The notes beneath the pieces were generated by a model. It was given only the letters and a program-made list of their open reading frames with translations, had not been told where the DNA came from and did not search any database. The position numbers were made by a program, and so were the translations under genes. Source: Clostridium fallax (GTDB lineage Bacteria; Bacillota; Clostridia; Clostridiales; Clostridiaceae). Taken from it: a DNA stretch of 64,000 nt. This document shows positions 1 through 10,709 of the stretch, piece after piece. The DNA lies in contig NZ_FQVM01000006.1 of NCBI RefSeq assembly GCF_900129365.1, positions 1 to 64,000 of the forward strand, in the 5' to 3' direction. Positions within the stretch are counted from its first letter, which is position 1. Every line of letters starts with the position of its first letter.

Positions 1-1794
1 GATAACTTTAAAGAAATTATAGAAATTATAAAGAATAATAATGGTATTTATACTAGAGCAGAGCTTAAAAATAAATTTAATATATCTACCTATTCCCTAA
101 AAAAATTAATAGATAATGAATTTTTAGAAGTTAAAGAGGTAATAGTTGATAGAGCTAATTATAGAGAATATACTTATTATAGTAAAAAAATATTAAATGA
201 AGAGCAAAAAGTAGCTGTAGATACCATTTTAAATTCTAAGGAAAAGATTTTTTTGCTTAAAGGTGTTACTGGAAGTGGTAAAACAGAAGTATATATGAAT
301 TTAGTAGAAGAGATGCTAAGGAAAGATAAAAGTACACTGATATTAGTACCAGAAATTTCTCTTACTCCTCAAATGATTGAAAGATTTAAAGGAAGATTTG
401 GGAAAGATGTTTCCGTATTCCATAGTAAGCTATCTGATGGAGAAAGATTTGATGAGTGGTTTAGAGTGAAATCAGGAAGGGCAAAATTAGTTGTAGGTGT
501 TAGATCTGCTATATTCCTACCATTTAACAATCTAGGACTTATAGTAGTAGATGAAGAACATGAAAGTACTTATAAATCTGAACAAAATCCTAAATATCAA
601 ACTAAGGAAATAGCAGAATTTAAAAGTAAACTTTATGGATGTAAAGTGGTGTTAGGATCTGCAACTCCTAGTATAGAAAGTTATTATAAAGCTAAAACTG
701 GAAATATATCTTTAATAGAACTTAAAAATAGGGTAGATTGTGGAAAACTTCCTAAAATTCATATTGTAGATATGAGAGAAGAGCTTTCTTTAGGTAATAA
801 ATCTATTTTTAGTGAAAAGCTACAAAATTATATAGAGGAAAGATTAAAAAATAAAGAGCAAATAATCTTATTTTTAAATAGGAGAGGTTATTCTACTTTT
901 GTTAGCTGTAGAAGCTGTGGTTATGTTTTTAAATGTGATCATTGTGATATTGCAATGACTTATCATAATAATGGTTTTTTAGTTTGTCACTATTGTGGAA
1001 AAACTTTAAAAGAACCAAAATTATGTCCAAAGTGTGGAAGTAAATATGTAAAATTCTTTGGAACAGGTACTGAAAAGGTGGAGGTTACACTTAGAAAATT
1101 ATTTCCTAAAATAAAAATATTAAGAATGGATGTAGATACTACTAGAAAAAAAGATTCATATGAAAAGATTTATAATAGCTTTAAAAAAGGCGATGGAGAT
1201 ATTTTAGTTGGTACTCAAATGATAGCTAAAGGGTTAGATTTTAAAAATGTTACTTTAGTTGGAATAATTGCTGCAGATATTTCATTAAATTTTCCTGACT
1301 ACAGGTCATCAGAAAAAACCTTCCAGATAGTAACTCAGGTTAGCGGTAGAGCTGGAAGAGGAGATAAAGAAGGAGAGGCTGTAGTTCAAACATATAGTCC
1401 TAATCATTATAGTTTAAAATATGCTATATCTAATGATTATGAAGGATTTTATGAGGAAGAGATAAAAATAAGAAGGTTAATGGGATATCCACCTTTTAAA
1501 AAGTTTTTAGCTATAAATTTAAGTAGTGAGAATGAAAAAAAATTAATAGATTTTTCTATGAAATTAGGAAATAAATTAAAACCTTATATTCTTAATTGGA
1601 ATTTAGAAATGTTAGGACCCTGTCCTGCTATAATTCAAAGAATAAATGGAATGTATAGATGGCAAATATTAATTAAAGGTAACTTTGATTATATTATTGG
1701 TAATAATATAAAAGAAATTCTTTATGAAAATACAAAGGAAGTTTATAATGAAATAAGGGTAAGTATAGATATAAACCCTAATAGTTTGACTTAG
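1..1794 (+). CDS. priA: Primosomal protein N' (replication restart helicase PriA), 5' part outside the window
   Basis: The reading frame is open from the first base of the window, so the true start and most of the N-terminal 3'BD domain lie upstream; 597 codons are visible. PriA is a 3'-5' superfamily 2 helicase that reloads the replisome at stalled forks. Visible motifs are Walker A GVTGSGKTE (codons about 87-95), the DEEH box (VVDEEH), a zinc-binding region of paired cysteines (CRSCG, CDHC, CHYCG, CPKCG), and the helicase C-terminal motif QVSGRAGRG. A TTG near position 253 is internal, because the upstream frame encodes winged-helix-like PriA sequence. The next gene, def, follows after 11 bp behind an AGGAGG site, as in many Firmicutes. 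Confidence 0.97.
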   Translation, partial: DNFKEIIEIIKNNNGIYTRAELKNKFNISTYSLKKLIDNEFLEVKEVIVDRANYREYTYYSKKILNEEQKVAVDTILNSKEKIFLLKGVTGSGKTEVYMNLVEEMLRKDKSTLILVPEISLTPQMIERFKGRFGKDVSVFHSKLSDGERFDEWFRVKSGRAKLVVGVRSAIFLPFNNLGLIVVDEEHESTYKSEQNPKYQTKEIAEFKSKLYGCKVVLGSATPSIESYYKAKTGNISLIELKNRVDCGKLPKIHIVDMREELSLGNKSIFSEKLQNYIEERLKNKEQIILFLNRRGYSTFVSCRSCGYVFKCDHCDIAMTYHNNGFLVCHYCGKTLKEPKLCPKCGSKYVKFFGTGTEKVEVTLRKLFPKIKILRMDVDTTRKKDSYEKIYNSFKKGDGDILVGTQMIAKGLDFKNVTLVGIIAADISLNFPDYRSSEKTFQIVTQVSGRAGRGDKEGEAVVQTYSPNHYSLKYAISNDYEGFYEEEIKIRRLMGYPPFKKFLAINLSSENEKKLIDFSMKLGNKLKPYILNWNLEMLGPCPAIIQRINGMYRWQILIKGNFDYIIGNNIKEILYENTKEVYNEIRVSIDINPNSLT

Positions 1795-1805
1795 GAGGTA
1801 GAAAA

Positions 1806-2258
1806 ATGGCATTAAGAAATATTAGAAAATATGGTGATGAAATATTAAGAAAAAAATGTAGAGTGGTAGATGAAATAAATGAAAGAATACTAACACTTAT
1901 AAAAGATATGGCAGAAACTATGTACAAAGCTGATGGAGTAGGAATTGCAGCACCGCAAGTAGGAATTTTAAAAAGAATATTTGTAATAGATGTTTATGAT
2001 GGTGAAGGTACTAGAGTTTTTATAAATCCTGAAATCTTAGAAAAGGATGGAGAACAAATAGATGTAGAAGGATGTTTAAGCCTTCCAGGAGAGCAAGGAG
2101 AGGTAAAGAGACCAGAAAGAGTTAAAGTTAAGGCTTTAGATATGAATGGTAATGAATTTACTCTTTCAGCAGAAGGACTTTTAGCAAGAGCTATATGTCA
2201 TGAAAATGATCATTTAGATGGAATTCTTTTTGTTGACCACGTAGAAAAACAAGACTAA
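1806..2258 (+). CDS. def: Peptide deformylase
   Basis: This metalloenzyme removes the formyl group from the N-terminal methionine of new proteins. All three family motifs are visible: GVGIAAPQ (residues 44-51), EGCLSLPG with metal ligand Cys90, and HENDH (132-136) supplying two histidine ligands and the catalytic Glu133. At 150 residues it has the length of a compact type 1 or clostridial deformylase. It sits between priA and fmt, the usual pairing of formylation and deformylation, and has an AGGAGG site 7 bp before the ATG. Confidence 0.97.
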   Translation: MALRNIRKYGDEILRKKCRVVDEINERILTLIKDMAETMYKADGVGIAAPQVGILKRIFVIDVYDGEGTRVFINPEILEKDGEQIDVEGCLSLPGEQGEVKRPERVKVKALDMNGNEFTLSAEGLLARAICHENDHLDGILFVDHVEKQD

Positions 2259-2272
2259 AGGAGCGATTAAAT

Positions 2273-3205
2273 ATGAATATAGTTTTTATGGGTACTCCTG
2301 ATTTTGCAGTACCATCTTTAAAAGGCTTAATAGAAAAGTTTGGAGTTAAAGCTGTATTTACTCAACCAGATAGGCCAAAGGGAAGAGGTAAAAAATTAGC
2401 TATGTCACCAGTTAAGGAAGTGGCTTTAGAAAATAACATCCCAGTTTACCAGCCAATAAGTATAAGAAAAGAACCAGAAGTTATTGAAAAACTAAGAGAA
2501 ATGAAGCCAGATTTTATTATAGTTGTAGCTTTTGGACAAATATTACCAAAGGAAGTTTTAGAAATTCCTAAATATGCTTGTATAAATCTACATGCATCAC
2601 TTCTTCCCAAATATAGGGGTGCAGCTCCTATAAACTGGGCTATTGTAAATGGAGAAAAGGTATCAGGAAATACAACTATGCTTATGGATGTAGGTCTAGA
2701 TACTGGGGATATGCTTCTTAAAAATCAAATAGAAATTACAGATGAAATGACAGCAGGTGAACTTCATGATAAACTTATGGAGTCAGGAAGTTCTTTATTA
2801 GTTGAAACAATAGAAAAAATGGTGAAGGGTGAAATAACACCTATTAAACAAGAAGATGATAAATCTTGTTATGCATCAATGATTAATAAAGATCTTGCTA
2901 AGATAAATTGGAAAGATGATGCTCTTACAATTCATAATCTTATAAGAGGATTTAACCCTTGGCCAATAGCTCATACTTTATATGGAGATAAAGCTATGAA
3001 AGTATATGAAAGTGAAGTGGCTAATGGTAAAACAGATAAAGAGCCAGGAACTATATTAGAAGTTTCTAAAAAAGGAATAGAAGTTGCAACTGGAAGTGGA
3101 ATTTTATTGATAAAAAAAGTTCAATTTCCAAATGGAAAACCTCTTACTATAGAGCAATACTTAAATGGTAATGACATGGATAAAACTATAATTTTAGGAA
3201 AATAG
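2273..3205 (+). CDS. fmt: Methionyl-tRNA formyltransferase
   Basis: The enzyme transfers a formyl group from 10-formyl-THF to Met-tRNAfMet for initiation. The N-terminal FMGTPDFA, the active-site NLHASLLP (Asn105, His107) with KYRGAAPI, and the GLDTGDM motif mark the hydrolase domain. The remainder is the tRNA-binding OB-like C-terminal domain. The length of 310 residues is normal. It follows def by 14 bp with a GGAG site and is surely cotranscribed with it. Confidence 0.97.
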   Translation: MNIVFMGTPDFAVPSLKGLIEKFGVKAVFTQPDRPKGRGKKLAMSPVKEVALENNIPVYQPISIRKEPEVIEKLREMKPDFIIVVAFGQILPKEVLEIPKYACINLHASLLPKYRGAAPINWAIVNGEKVSGNTTMLMDVGLDTGDMLLKNQIEITDEMTAGELHDKLMESGSSLLVETIEKMVKGEITPIKQEDDKSCYASMINKDLAKINWKDDALTIHNLIRGFNPWPIAHTLYGDKAMKVYESEVANGKTDKEPGTILEVSKKGIEVATGSGILLIKKVQFPNGKPLTIEQYLNGNDMDKTIILGK

Positions 3206-3218
3206 GAGATGAAAATTT

Positions 3219-3905
3219 ATGTATTACTATGGTTTTGATTCTAGTATTTTATATTTAATTCCAGCATTAATAATATCTATTTGGGCCCAGAGTAAAGTAT
3301 CTTCAACTTTTAATAAATATAGTAGAGTTAGAAGCATAAGTGGATATACTGGTGCTCAAGTGGCAAGAATGTTATTAGATGGAGCAGGACTTTATGATGT
3401 TCCTATTGAAATGATACCAGGAAGGTTAAGTGATCATTATGATCCTTTAAATAGAGTTTTAAGATTATCACAAGATGTTTATAGTAGCCAGTCAGTAGCA
3501 TCAATTGGAGTTGCAGCCCATGAGGTTGGTCATGCAATACAACATAAGGAAAGCTATAAACCTCTTATCGTAAGAAATTCTATAGTGCCAATAGTAAATA
3601 TTGGTTCAGGTTTTTCTTGGATATTATTCTTTGCAGGATTAATATTAGGAATTAAACCACTACTTACAATAGGAATAATATTATTTTCAGCAGTAGTTAT
3701 ATTTCAGTTAATAACATTACCTGTAGAATATAATGCTTCTTCAAGGGCCTTAACAATTTTAAATTCAAAGAAAATTTTAAACAATGAAGAAATAAATGGT
3801 GCAGAGAAAGTATTAGATGCAGCAGCAATGACTTATGTTGCAGCTACATTGACTTCTATAGCACAATTAATTAGACTTATAGCAATCAGTAATAGAGAAG
3901 ATTAA
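3219..3905 (+). CDS. Membrane zinc metallopeptidase, YugP family
   Basis: The protein has an N-terminal membrane segment (about residues 8-24), a zinc protease motif HEVGH (101-105) followed by AIQH, and two or three hydrophobic segments between about 120 and 170. This is the layout of the DUF (neutral zinc metallopeptidase, YugP-like) family, whose substrate is unknown. It lies tightly between fmt and rsmB, a position often seen in clostridia. Assignment to the family is secure; the physiological role is not. Confidence 0.9.
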   Translation: MYYYGFDSSILYLIPALIISIWAQSKVSSTFNKYSRVRSISGYTGAQVARMLLDGAGLYDVPIEMIPGRLSDHYDPLNRVLRLSQDVYSSQSVASIGVAAHEVGHAIQHKESYKPLIVRNSIVPIVNIGSGFSWILFFAGLILGIKPLLTIGIILFSAVVIFQLITLPVEYNASSRALTILNSKKILNNEEINGAEKVLDAAAMTYVAATLTSIAQLIRLIAISNRED

Positions 3906-3918
3906 GCGAGGTATTTAA

Positions 3919-5238
3919 ATGAACAGTAGAAAAATAATAGTTGAAATACTTGATAAAGTATTTTTTGAAAAAACTTATTCAAATTTAGAATTAGGAAAAA
4001 GATTAAATGAAAGTTCTTTAAATGATAAAGATAAAGCTCTTGTAACAGAAATAGTATATGGAACTATAAAGTATAAGTTATACATAGATAGTATAATAAA
4101 AAACTTTGTAAATTCTATAGATGATATTGATCCTAAAGTTATAAATATTTTAAGAAGTGCAATTTATCAAATAAAGTTTTTAGATAGAGTTCCAGATTAT
4201 GCTGTAGTTAATGAAGCAGTAAATCTTACAAAGGAAATAGATTCTTCTTTAACTAGCTTTATAAATGGAGTTTTAAGAAATTATTTAAGAAATAAAGATA
4301 ATATAACAATAAAAACTTTAGGAACTAAAGAAAAACTTTCAATAGAATATTCTTTTCCTAAGTGGATTATACAAAAGTTTTTAAAACAATATGGCCTTGA
4401 AGAAACAGAAAGAATTTTAAGAGGATTAAATTCTATTCCTGATGTAACAATAAGAGTTAACAGTTTAAAGGGAGATTATGACGATGTATTCTCAGAACTT
4501 GAAGAAGCTGGATATGAAGTAGAAGAAGGAGTAGTATGTCCAGAGGCTATAAAAATTTCAAGAGGCAAAAACATAGAAAAAAATCCTTTATTTAATGAAG
4601 GTAAAATAACAGTTCAAGATGAAAGTGCTATGTTAGTGGCTCCACTTATGGACCTAGAAGAAGATATGAAAGTATTAGATATATGTAGTGCTCCAGGTGG
4701 AAAAACAACTCATATAAGTGAACTTATGAATAATAAAGGAGAGGTTTATGCTTTTGATATTTATGATCATAAACTAGACCTTATTAAAGAAAATGCAGGA
4801 AGACTAGGTCTTTCAAATATTAAAACAGAAATTATGGATGGAACTAAAATAAATAGTGATTTTATAAATTTTGCAGATAGAGTTTTAATAGATGTTCCTT
4901 GTTCAGGATTAGGAATAATAAGAAAAAAGCCAGAAATAAAATGGAATAAAACAAATAAAGATGTGGAAGAGCTTATAGTAATTCAAAAACAAATTATGGA
5001 GAATGCTTGGAACTACCTTAAAAAAGGTGGAGTAATGTTATATTCAACTTGTACTTTAAATAAAGAAGAAAATGAAGATAACATAGAGTGGTTTTTAAAG
5101 AAAAATAAAGATGCTGTTATTGAAGATATATATGTAGGAAAACTAGATAATATAATATATAACAATGATAAAACTATAACTGTATTACCTAATAAAAATA
5201 TGGATGGATTCTTTATTGCAAAACTTAAAAAAATATAG
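3919..5238 (+). CDS. rsmB: 16S rRNA (cytosine-967-C5)-methyltransferase
   Basis: The first 140 residues or so form a NusB-like RNA-binding domain, followed by a SAM-dependent m5C methyltransferase domain. Motif I is [13 protein letters not shown]. The two cysteines of the RsmB/NSUN mechanism are visible: Cys328 in DVPCSGLG and Cys378 in YSTCTL. The length (439) fits. It starts 13 bp after the peptidase gene, with a weak GCGAGG site, and leads into rlmN after 8 bp. The modified base is assigned by family, not by direct evidence. Confidence 0.95.
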   Translation: MNSRKIIVEILDKVFFEKTYSNLELGKRLNESSLNDKDKALVTEIVYGTIKYKLYIDSIIKNFVNSIDDIDPKVINILRSAIYQIKFLDRVPDYAVVNEAVNLTKEIDSSLTSFINGVLRNYLRNKDNITIKTLGTKEKLSIEYSFPKWIIQKFLKQYGLEETERILRGLNSIPDVTIRVNSLKGDYDDVFSELEEAGYEVEEGVVCPEAIKISRGKNIEKNPLFNEGKITVQDESAMLVAPLMDLEEDMKVLDICSAPGGKTTHISELMNNKGEVYAFDIYDHKLDLIKENAGRLGLSNIKTEIMDGTKINSDFINFADRVLIDVPCSGLGIIRKKPEIKWNKTNKDVEELIVIQKQIMENAWNYLKKGGVMLYSTCTLNKEENEDNIEWFLKKNKDAVIEDIYVGKLDNIIYNNDKTITVLPNKNMDGFFIAKLKKI

Positions 5239-5246
5239 GTGGTAAT

Positions 5247-6287
5247 ATGAAAAACAATATATTAGATTATAAATTAGAAGAACTTCAAGATTGGATGAAA
5301 ACCAACAAAGAACCTGCTTTCCGTGGAAAGCAGGTTATAGGTTGGCTTTATAAAGGTATAGATAGTTTTGATGATATGAAAAATATCCCTAAAGCTTTAA
5401 CTGAGAAATTAAAGGATAAATTTTCTTTATCTTTACCTAAAATAGTTAAAGTTTACGAATCTAAAATAGATAACACAAAAAAATTACTTTTGGCTTTAGA
5501 AGACGGTAATTTAATTGAATCTGTACTTATGAAATATAAGCATGGTAATTCTATATGTGTGTCTACACAGGTAGGTTGCAGAATGGGATGTAAGTTTTGT
5601 GCATCTACTGTAGATGGAATGAAAAGAAATTTAACAGCAGGAGAAATTATTTCACAAATTTTAGTTGGGGAAAAAATACTAAATGAAAGAATTTCTAATG
5701 TGGTCCTTATGGGAAGTGGAGAACCTTTTGATAATTATGATAATGTAAATAAATTTATAGATCTTGTTACTGCAGATTATGGACTTAATATAGGTCAAAG
5801 ACATATAACCATTTCCACTTGTGGTATAGTTCCTAAAATTTATGAATTTGCTGATAAAAATACTCAAGTAACTTTAGCAATATCATTACATGCTTTCAGC
5901 GATGAAAAAAGAAAGCAAATAATGCCTATTGCTAATAAATATAGTATAAAAGAAATATTAGATGCTTGTAATTACTATATAGAGAAAACTAAAAGAAGAG
6001 TTACATTTGAGTATTCTTTAGTTAAAGATGTGAATGATTCTAAAGAAGATAGTAAGTCTTTGGCAAAACTTTTAAAAGGTATGCTTTGTCATGTTAATTT
6101 AATTCCAGTTAATGAAATTAAAGAAAATTCCTTTAGAAAATCCTCCGATAAAACAATAGAAGACTTTAAAGAAATTTTAAAAAGTTACGGTATTGAAGTT
6201 ACAGTAAGAAGAGAAATGGGATCAGATATAAATGCAGCTTGCGGACAGTTAAGAAGAAGTTACTTGAATTCACAACAAAATCAATAG
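5247..6287 (+). CDS. rlmN: Dual-specificity 23S rRNA/tRNA adenine-C2 methyltransferase
   Basis: A radical SAM enzyme that methylates A2503 of 23S rRNA and A37 of some tRNAs. The cluster ligands Cys111, Cys115 and Cys118 are in CRMGCKFC. The conserved methyl-carrying cysteine of the mechanism is probably Cys332 in AACGQL near the C-terminus. GSGEPFDN and ISTCGIVP are further family motifs. The length of 346 residues is typical. Cfr-type resistance methyltransferases are related, but the setting in this housekeeping operon argues for RlmN. Confidence 0.96.
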   Translation: MKNNILDYKLEELQDWMKTNKEPAFRGKQVIGWLYKGIDSFDDMKNIPKALTEKLKDKFSLSLPKIVKVYESKIDNTKKLLLALEDGNLIESVLMKYKHGNSICVSTQVGCRMGCKFCASTVDGMKRNLTAGEIISQILVGEKILNERISNVVLMGSGEPFDNYDNVNKFIDLVTADYGLNIGQRHITISTCGIVPKIYEFADKNTQVTLAISLHAFSDEKRKQIMPIANKYSIKEILDACNYYIEKTKRRVTFEYSLVKDVNDSKEDSKSLAKLLKGMLCHVNLIPVNEIKENSFRKSSDKTIEDFKEILKSYGIEVTVRREMGSDINAACGQLRRSYLNSQQNQ

Positions 6288-6297
6288 GGGGGAAACT

Positions 6298-7017
6298 ATG
6301 GTTGGTAAAATAACAGATTTGGGAAATAAAAGAGAGTTAAATGAAGATTATTTAGACTATTTTAAATGCAAAGATTTTGAAGTTTATGTCATAGCTGATG
6401 GAATGGGAGGTCATAATGCCGGTGAAGTAGCTAGTAAAATGGCTGTAGAAGGTATTTTGAATTTTATAAAATCTAATTATGGTATAATAAATAACGAAGA
6501 AATTTTAAAAAAATCTGTTGAATTTGTAAATGATAAAATTTATAAACACTCGCTTTCCTCAAAGTCTTTAGAAGGTATGGGAACAACTTTAACTGCATGT
6601 TTTAGAACTAAAAAAGAATTACAAATAGCTAATGTTGGAGATAGTAGTTGTCTAGCTATTAAAGATGATAAAATCGAAAAAATCACTAAAGATCACTCTT
6701 TGGTTCAAGAACTTCTTGATTCAGGTTCAATAACAGAGGAAGAAGCAAAAATTCATCCTATAAAAAATATAATTACAAGAGCAATTGGTACTAATTCAAC
6801 TGTAAATATAGATATTTATAATTACTGTCCTAAAGAATATGATACCTTTATATTATGTACAGATGGCTTAACTAACGACGTTTCTATTACAGAAATCTTA
6901 GAAGCTGTAAAGTCTACTTCAGATTATAATAAAGTTTGTAGATCTCTTGTAGATTTAGCTAAATTAAGAGGAGGTAAGGATAATATCTCAGTTTTGATTT
7001 TTGGAGGAGAGATGTAG
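6298..7017 (+). CDS. stp: PP2C-family Ser/Thr protein phosphatase
   Basis: A metal-dependent phosphatase that reverses phosphorylation by the adjacent kinase. Metal-binding motifs are visible: ADGMGGHNAGE near residue 35, NVGDSS near 117, CTDGL near 198, and GGKDNIS near the C-terminus. It has a strong GGGGGG-rich ribosome site before the ATG, and its TAG stop is followed immediately by the ATG of prkC, so the pair is translationally coupled. It is also known as PrpC. Confidence 0.96.
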   Translation: MVGKITDLGNKRELNEDYLDYFKCKDFEVYVIADGMGGHNAGEVASKMAVEGILNFIKSNYGIINNEEILKKSVEFVNDKIYKHSLSSKSLEGMGTTLTACFRTKKELQIANVGDSSCLAIKDDKIEKITKDHSLVQELLDSGSITEEEAKIHPIKNIITRAIGTNSTVNIDIYNYCPKEYDTFILCTDGLTNDVSITEILEAVKSTSDYNKVCRSLVDLAKLRGGKDNISVLIFGGEM

Positions 7018-9033
7018 ATGAATGAGATGATTGGGAAGATAATAGGAGATAGATACGAGATATTAGAAAAAATAGGTGAAGGTGGAATGTCTTATGTATA
7101 TAAGGCAAAGTGCAATAAGTTAAATAGGTATGTGGCAATAAAGGTATTAAAAGACTCTTTTAAAGACAATGATGAAATAGTTGATAGATTTAAAAGAGAG
7201 GCTACAGCTATTGCTAATTTATCTAATGCAAATATTGTTAATGTCCTTGATGTAGGTACTCAAAATGAAGATATTCATTATATAGTTATGGAATACGTAA
7301 AGGGTAAGACTTTAAAAACTATAATAAATGAACAAGGAAAGCTTCCTTATGATGTAGCAGTTAATATAGCTATAAAGGTAGCAAATGCATTAGAATGTGC
7401 CCACAAAAATAATATAATTCATAGAGATATAAAACCTCATAATATTTTAGTAACTGATGAAGGTGTAGTTAAAGTTACTGATTTTGGTATAGCAAAATCT
7501 ACCAATTCTACTACAATACAATATACTAATAGCGTTATGGGATCTGCTCATTATTTTTCACCAGAGCAGGCAAAAGGAAGTTATATAGATTGTAGAACGG
7601 ATTTATATTCTTTAGGAGTAGTTTTATATGAAATGGTTACAGGAAAGGTTCCTTTTGATGGGGATACTCCAGTTACAATTGCTTTAAAACATATACAAGA
7701 AAATCCTATTCCGCCAAAGGATATTAATTCAAAAATACCAGAAAGTTTAAATCAGTTAATACTTAAGGCTATGAATAAAGAGCCTATAAAAAGATATCAA
7801 AATGCAAAGGAATTAATTAATGATCTTCAAAAAATAAAAGATGATCCAGATACTGTTATAGGAAGTAATAAATTAAAGGATGATGAAGATCATACAAGGA
7901 TCATGGCTCCTGTAAATGTGCCTCCTGATGAAGATGATGAGGAGGAAGACTATGATGACGACGATGATGAAGATTATGAGGATGATGAAGATGAAAATAA
8001 AAAATCTAGTTCTTCAAAAAAGAATAAGATATTAAATAAAGTTATATTTGCTTTAATTGCTATATTAGTTTTAGCTTTAGGTGGGGGAGCCGCTTATATG
8101 TTTACTAAAGGTTCCTCAGAAAAGGTAAAGGAAATATCAGTTCCTGATGTAGTAGGTAAAAGCAAAGATGAAGCGAAGAAAATTATAGAGTCTGCAGGAT
8201 TAATATTTGTTGAGGCTGGACAAAAGGAAAGTGACAAAGAAGAAGGAACTGTTCTTGAGATGTTTCCAGAAGCAGGCAGTAAAGTTAAAGAAAAAGCTGA
8301 AATAAGAGTTATTGTAAGTGGTGGTGGTGAAAAGCTTAAAGTACCAAACTTACAAGGAATGACAGTAAAAGATGCTAAGAATATGTTAGCTACCTACGGA
8401 TTACAATTAGGAAATGTTAGTGAAGAATTTAGCAGTAAAACTAAAGGCACAATAATAAAGCAAAGTCCTGAATCTGATTCAGAAGTTAAAAAATCAGATA
8501 AGATAGATGTTGTAGTAAGTAAAGGACAAGAAATTAAAACTTCTAATGTACCAGATTTATCTGGAAAAACTTTAAATGATGCTAAAACACTTTTAGATAG
8601 TTTGAAATTCCAAATGAAACAGGTAGAAACTGTAACTAGTGAAGGTGATAAAAAAGATTTAAATGGAAAAATCTATAAGCAAGATCCAGGTGCTGGTTAT
8701 GATTTAAAACAAGGAAGTACAATAACTGTTTATTATTATACCTATAAAGAACCAGAAAAGAAAAAATATAATGCTAACGAATTAGTTGGCAAATCTTATG
8801 GAGAAGCTCAAAACTGGGGAAAAGATAAAAAGATAAGTGTAAATGTTCAAAATGCTGGAGATTTTGCACAAAATCAAGGAGAAATGAGTAGTGCTAAAGT
8901 AACAAATGTTAGTCCTCAAGAAGTTGAAGAAGGCGGTTCTGTAGTTGTTACATTAGAAAAGCCAAAGGCACAACCTCCAAAAGATGAAGGAACTCATCCA
9001 GACCCTCGTTCTAGTAACGATAAAAAAAGTTAA
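7018..9033 (+). CDS. prkC: Membrane Ser/Thr kinase with PASTA repeats
   Basis: Residues 1 to about 275 are a Hanks-type kinase with the glycine loop IGEGGMSYVYK, catalytic Lys42, HRDIKPHN (Asp137) and DFG (Asp155). A highly acidic linker rich in Asp/Glu covers about residues 300-328. A single membrane segment lies at about 344-362. Three clear PASTA domains and a fourth, more divergent one follow outside the cell, where such domains bind muropeptides or lipid II. A Pro/Lys-rich tail closes the 671-residue protein. In spore formers PrkC controls germination and cell-wall responses. Confidence 0.96.
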   Translation: MNEMIGKIIGDRYEILEKIGEGGMSYVYKAKCNKLNRYVAIKVLKDSFKDNDEIVDRFKREATAIANLSNANIVNVLDVGTQNEDIHYIVMEYVKGKTLKTIINEQGKLPYDVAVNIAIKVANALECAHKNNIIHRDIKPHNILVTDEGVVKVTDFGIAKSTNSTTIQYTNSVMGSAHYFSPEQAKGSYIDCRTDLYSLGVVLYEMVTGKVPFDGDTPVTIALKHIQENPIPPKDINSKIPESLNQLILKAMNKEPIKRYQNAKELINDLQKIKDDPDTVIGSNKLKDDEDHTRIMAPVNVPPDEDDEEEDYDDDDDEDYEDDEDENKKSSSSKKNKILNKVIFALIAILVLALGGGAAYMFTKGSSEKVKEISVPDVVGKSKDEAKKIIESAGLIFVEAGQKESDKEEGTVLEMFPEAGSKVKEKAEIRVIVSGGGEKLKVPNLQGMTVKDAKNMLATYGLQLGNVSEEFSSKTKGTIIKQSPESDSEVKKSDKIDVVVSKGQEIKTSNVPDLSGKTLNDAKTLLDSLKFQMKQVETVTSEGDKKDLNGKIYKQDPGAGYDLKQGSTITVYYYTYKEPEKKKYNANELVGKSYGEAQNWGKDKKISVNVQNAGDFAQNQGEMSSAKVTNVSPQEVEEGGSVVVTLEKPKAQPPKDEGTHPDPRSSNDKKS

Positions 9034-9044
9034 TTAATAAAATT

Positions 9045-9080
9045 AAAAGCAGCTAATTTTAGAAAATTAGCTGCTTTTTT
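9045..9080 (+). terminator. Intrinsic terminator after prkC
   Basis: A perfect inverted repeat with 14-bp arms (AGCAGCTAATTTT type) and a two-base centre is followed by six T residues. It closes the priA-prkC operon 12 bp after the prkC stop. Confidence 0.93.
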
Positions 9081-9192
9081 AGTAAAGTATAGATATAAAG
9101 AAATAAAGTTCTTTAATAAATAAATATAATGTTGCATTATTATATTTATTTTGTTTATTATAAGTATATAAGAATTTTTAATTGGAGGAATT

Positions 9193-10062
9193 ATGACAGG
9201 AAGAATTATAAAGGGAATAGGAGGCTTTTACTATATAAAGGTAGAAGATAGAATAATTGAATGTAAAGCTAGAGGGAAATTTAGACATAACTCAATGAAA
9301 CCTATGGTAGGAGATTATGTAGAGATTTCTTTAGATAAAGATAAAGGAGTTATAGAAAAGATATTAGATAGAAACAGTGAACTTATAAGACCAACTGTTT
9401 CCAACGTAACTCAAGCTTATGTAGTATTTGCTATAAAAAATCCTGATATAAACTATGATTTATTAAATAGATTTTTAGTGTTATGTGAAAATAGTAATAT
9501 ACATGCTATAGTGTGTTTAAATAAAATAGATTTATGTACAGAGGAAGAAAAATTAGAAGTTAAAAGGAAAATAAATGATATAGGATATGAAGTATTATTT
9601 ATAAATGCTAAAACTGGTGAAGGAATTGAAACCCTTTTTAATAGGTTAGAAAATCAAACTACAGTGCTTTGTGGTCCTTCAGGGGTTGGAAAATCTACTC
9701 TTATAAATATGTTAACTGGAAAAGACCATATGGAAACTGGTAAAGTTAGTGATAAAATAGGAAGAGGTAAACATACTACAAGACATAGTGAACTCATAGA
9801 AATAAAAAATGGATATTTAGTAGATACTCCAGGTTTTTCAACTATTGATATTAATTTTATAGATAAGGATCAACTAAAGTATTGTTTTCCAGAATTTAAT
9901 GATTATAATGGAAAATGTAAGTTTAATGGATGTAATCACTATAAAGAGCCTGGCTGTGCAGTTAAAGAAGCAGTAGAACAAGGAAAAATAAATTCTAATA
10001 GATATGATTTTTATATAAAAACTTTAGAAGAAATAATAAATAGGAGGAAAAATAAATGGTAA
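9193..10062 (+). CDS. rsgA: Small-subunit ribosome maturation GTPase
   Basis: A circularly permuted GTPase that helps mature the 30S subunit. The order of motifs is diagnostic: an N-terminal OB fold, then NKID (G4), then the P-loop GPSGVGKST, then DTPGF (G3). A C-terminal zinc-binding element C-x4-C-x-H-x5-C ([14 protein letters not shown]) follows. The length of 289 residues is typical. The ATG lies behind TTGGAGG, and the stop overlaps rpe by 7 bp. Confidence 0.96.
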   Translation: MTGRIIKGIGGFYYIKVEDRIIECKARGKFRHNSMKPMVGDYVEISLDKDKGVIEKILDRNSELIRPTVSNVTQAYVVFAIKNPDINYDLLNRFLVLCENSNIHAIVCLNKIDLCTEEEKLEVKRKINDIGYEVLFINAKTGEGIETLFNRLENQTTVLCGPSGVGKSTLINMLTGKDHMETGKVSDKIGRGKHTTRHSELIEIKNGYLVDTPGFSTIDINFIDKDQLKYCFPEFNDYNGKCKFNGCNHYKEPGCAVKEAVEQGKINSNRYDFYIKTLEEIINRRKNKW

Positions 10063-10709
10063 AAATTGCACCATCAATATTATCAGCAGATTTTGCAAAA
10101 TTAGGAGAACAAATAGAAAGAGTAGATAAGGGAGGGGCAGAATTTATTCACATAGATGTAATGGATGGAGCCTTTGTTCCTAATATATCCTTTGGATTTC
10201 CTATTATAAAAGCAATTAGAAAATATACAGACAAGGTTTTTGATGTTCATTTAATGATAGAAGAACCTTCAAGATACATAGATGAATTTATAGAATGTGG
10301 AGCAGATCTTATAACAATTCATTATGAGGCAGATAGACATATAGATAGAACTATAAATTATATAAAAAGTAAAGGAGTTAAAGTAGGAGTTGCTTTAAAT
10401 CCAGGAACACCAGTTGAAGTTTTAGAAAATATATTGGAAAGTTTAGATATGGTTCTTATAATGTCTGTTAATCCAGGCTTTGGAGGACAAAAGTTTATTC
10501 CTTATTCTTTAGATAAAATTAAAAGAATAAAGGATATGTGTGAAAAAATAGGTAGAGAAGATATGCTTATACAAGTAGATGGAGGAATTGGACAAGGTAA
10601 TATAAAAGAAGTAGTAAAAGCGGGAGCAAATGTTATAGTAGCAGGTTCAGCTGTATTTAAAAATAATGAAATAGAGAAAAATATAGAGGCTTTGAAAAGA
10701 GGGGTTTAA
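10056..10709 (+). CDS. rpe: Ribulose-phosphate 3-epimerase
   Basis: A TIM-barrel enzyme of the pentose phosphate pathway that interconverts ribulose-5-P and xylulose-5-P. The metal-binding [21 protein letters not shown] and VDGGI motifs are present. It overlaps the end of rsgA, with its GGAGG site inside rsgA, and is followed directly by thiN. The rsgA-rpe-thiN order is a standard Firmicutes arrangement. Confidence 0.97.
   Translation: MVKIAPSILSADFAKLGEQIERVDKGGAEFIHIDVMDGAFVPNISFGFPIIKAIRKYTDKVFDVHLMIEEPSRYIDEFIECGADLITIHYEADRHIDRTINYIKSKGVKVGVALNPGTPVEVLENILESLDMVLIMSVNPGFGGQKFIPYSLDKIKRIKDMCEKIGREDMLIQVDGGIGQGNIKEVVKAGANVIVAGSAVFKNNEIEKNIEALKRGV

Noticed and set aside
7915..8010. A GAT/GAA-rich low-complexity tract within prkC considered as a repeat element
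   Set aside because: It encodes the acidic juxtamembrane linker of PrkC and is explained by protein composition.
9120..9170. Possible promoter of rsgA (TTGCAT with TATTAT)
   Set aside because: The spacing is poor and the DNA is nearly all A/T, so the match is not convincing.
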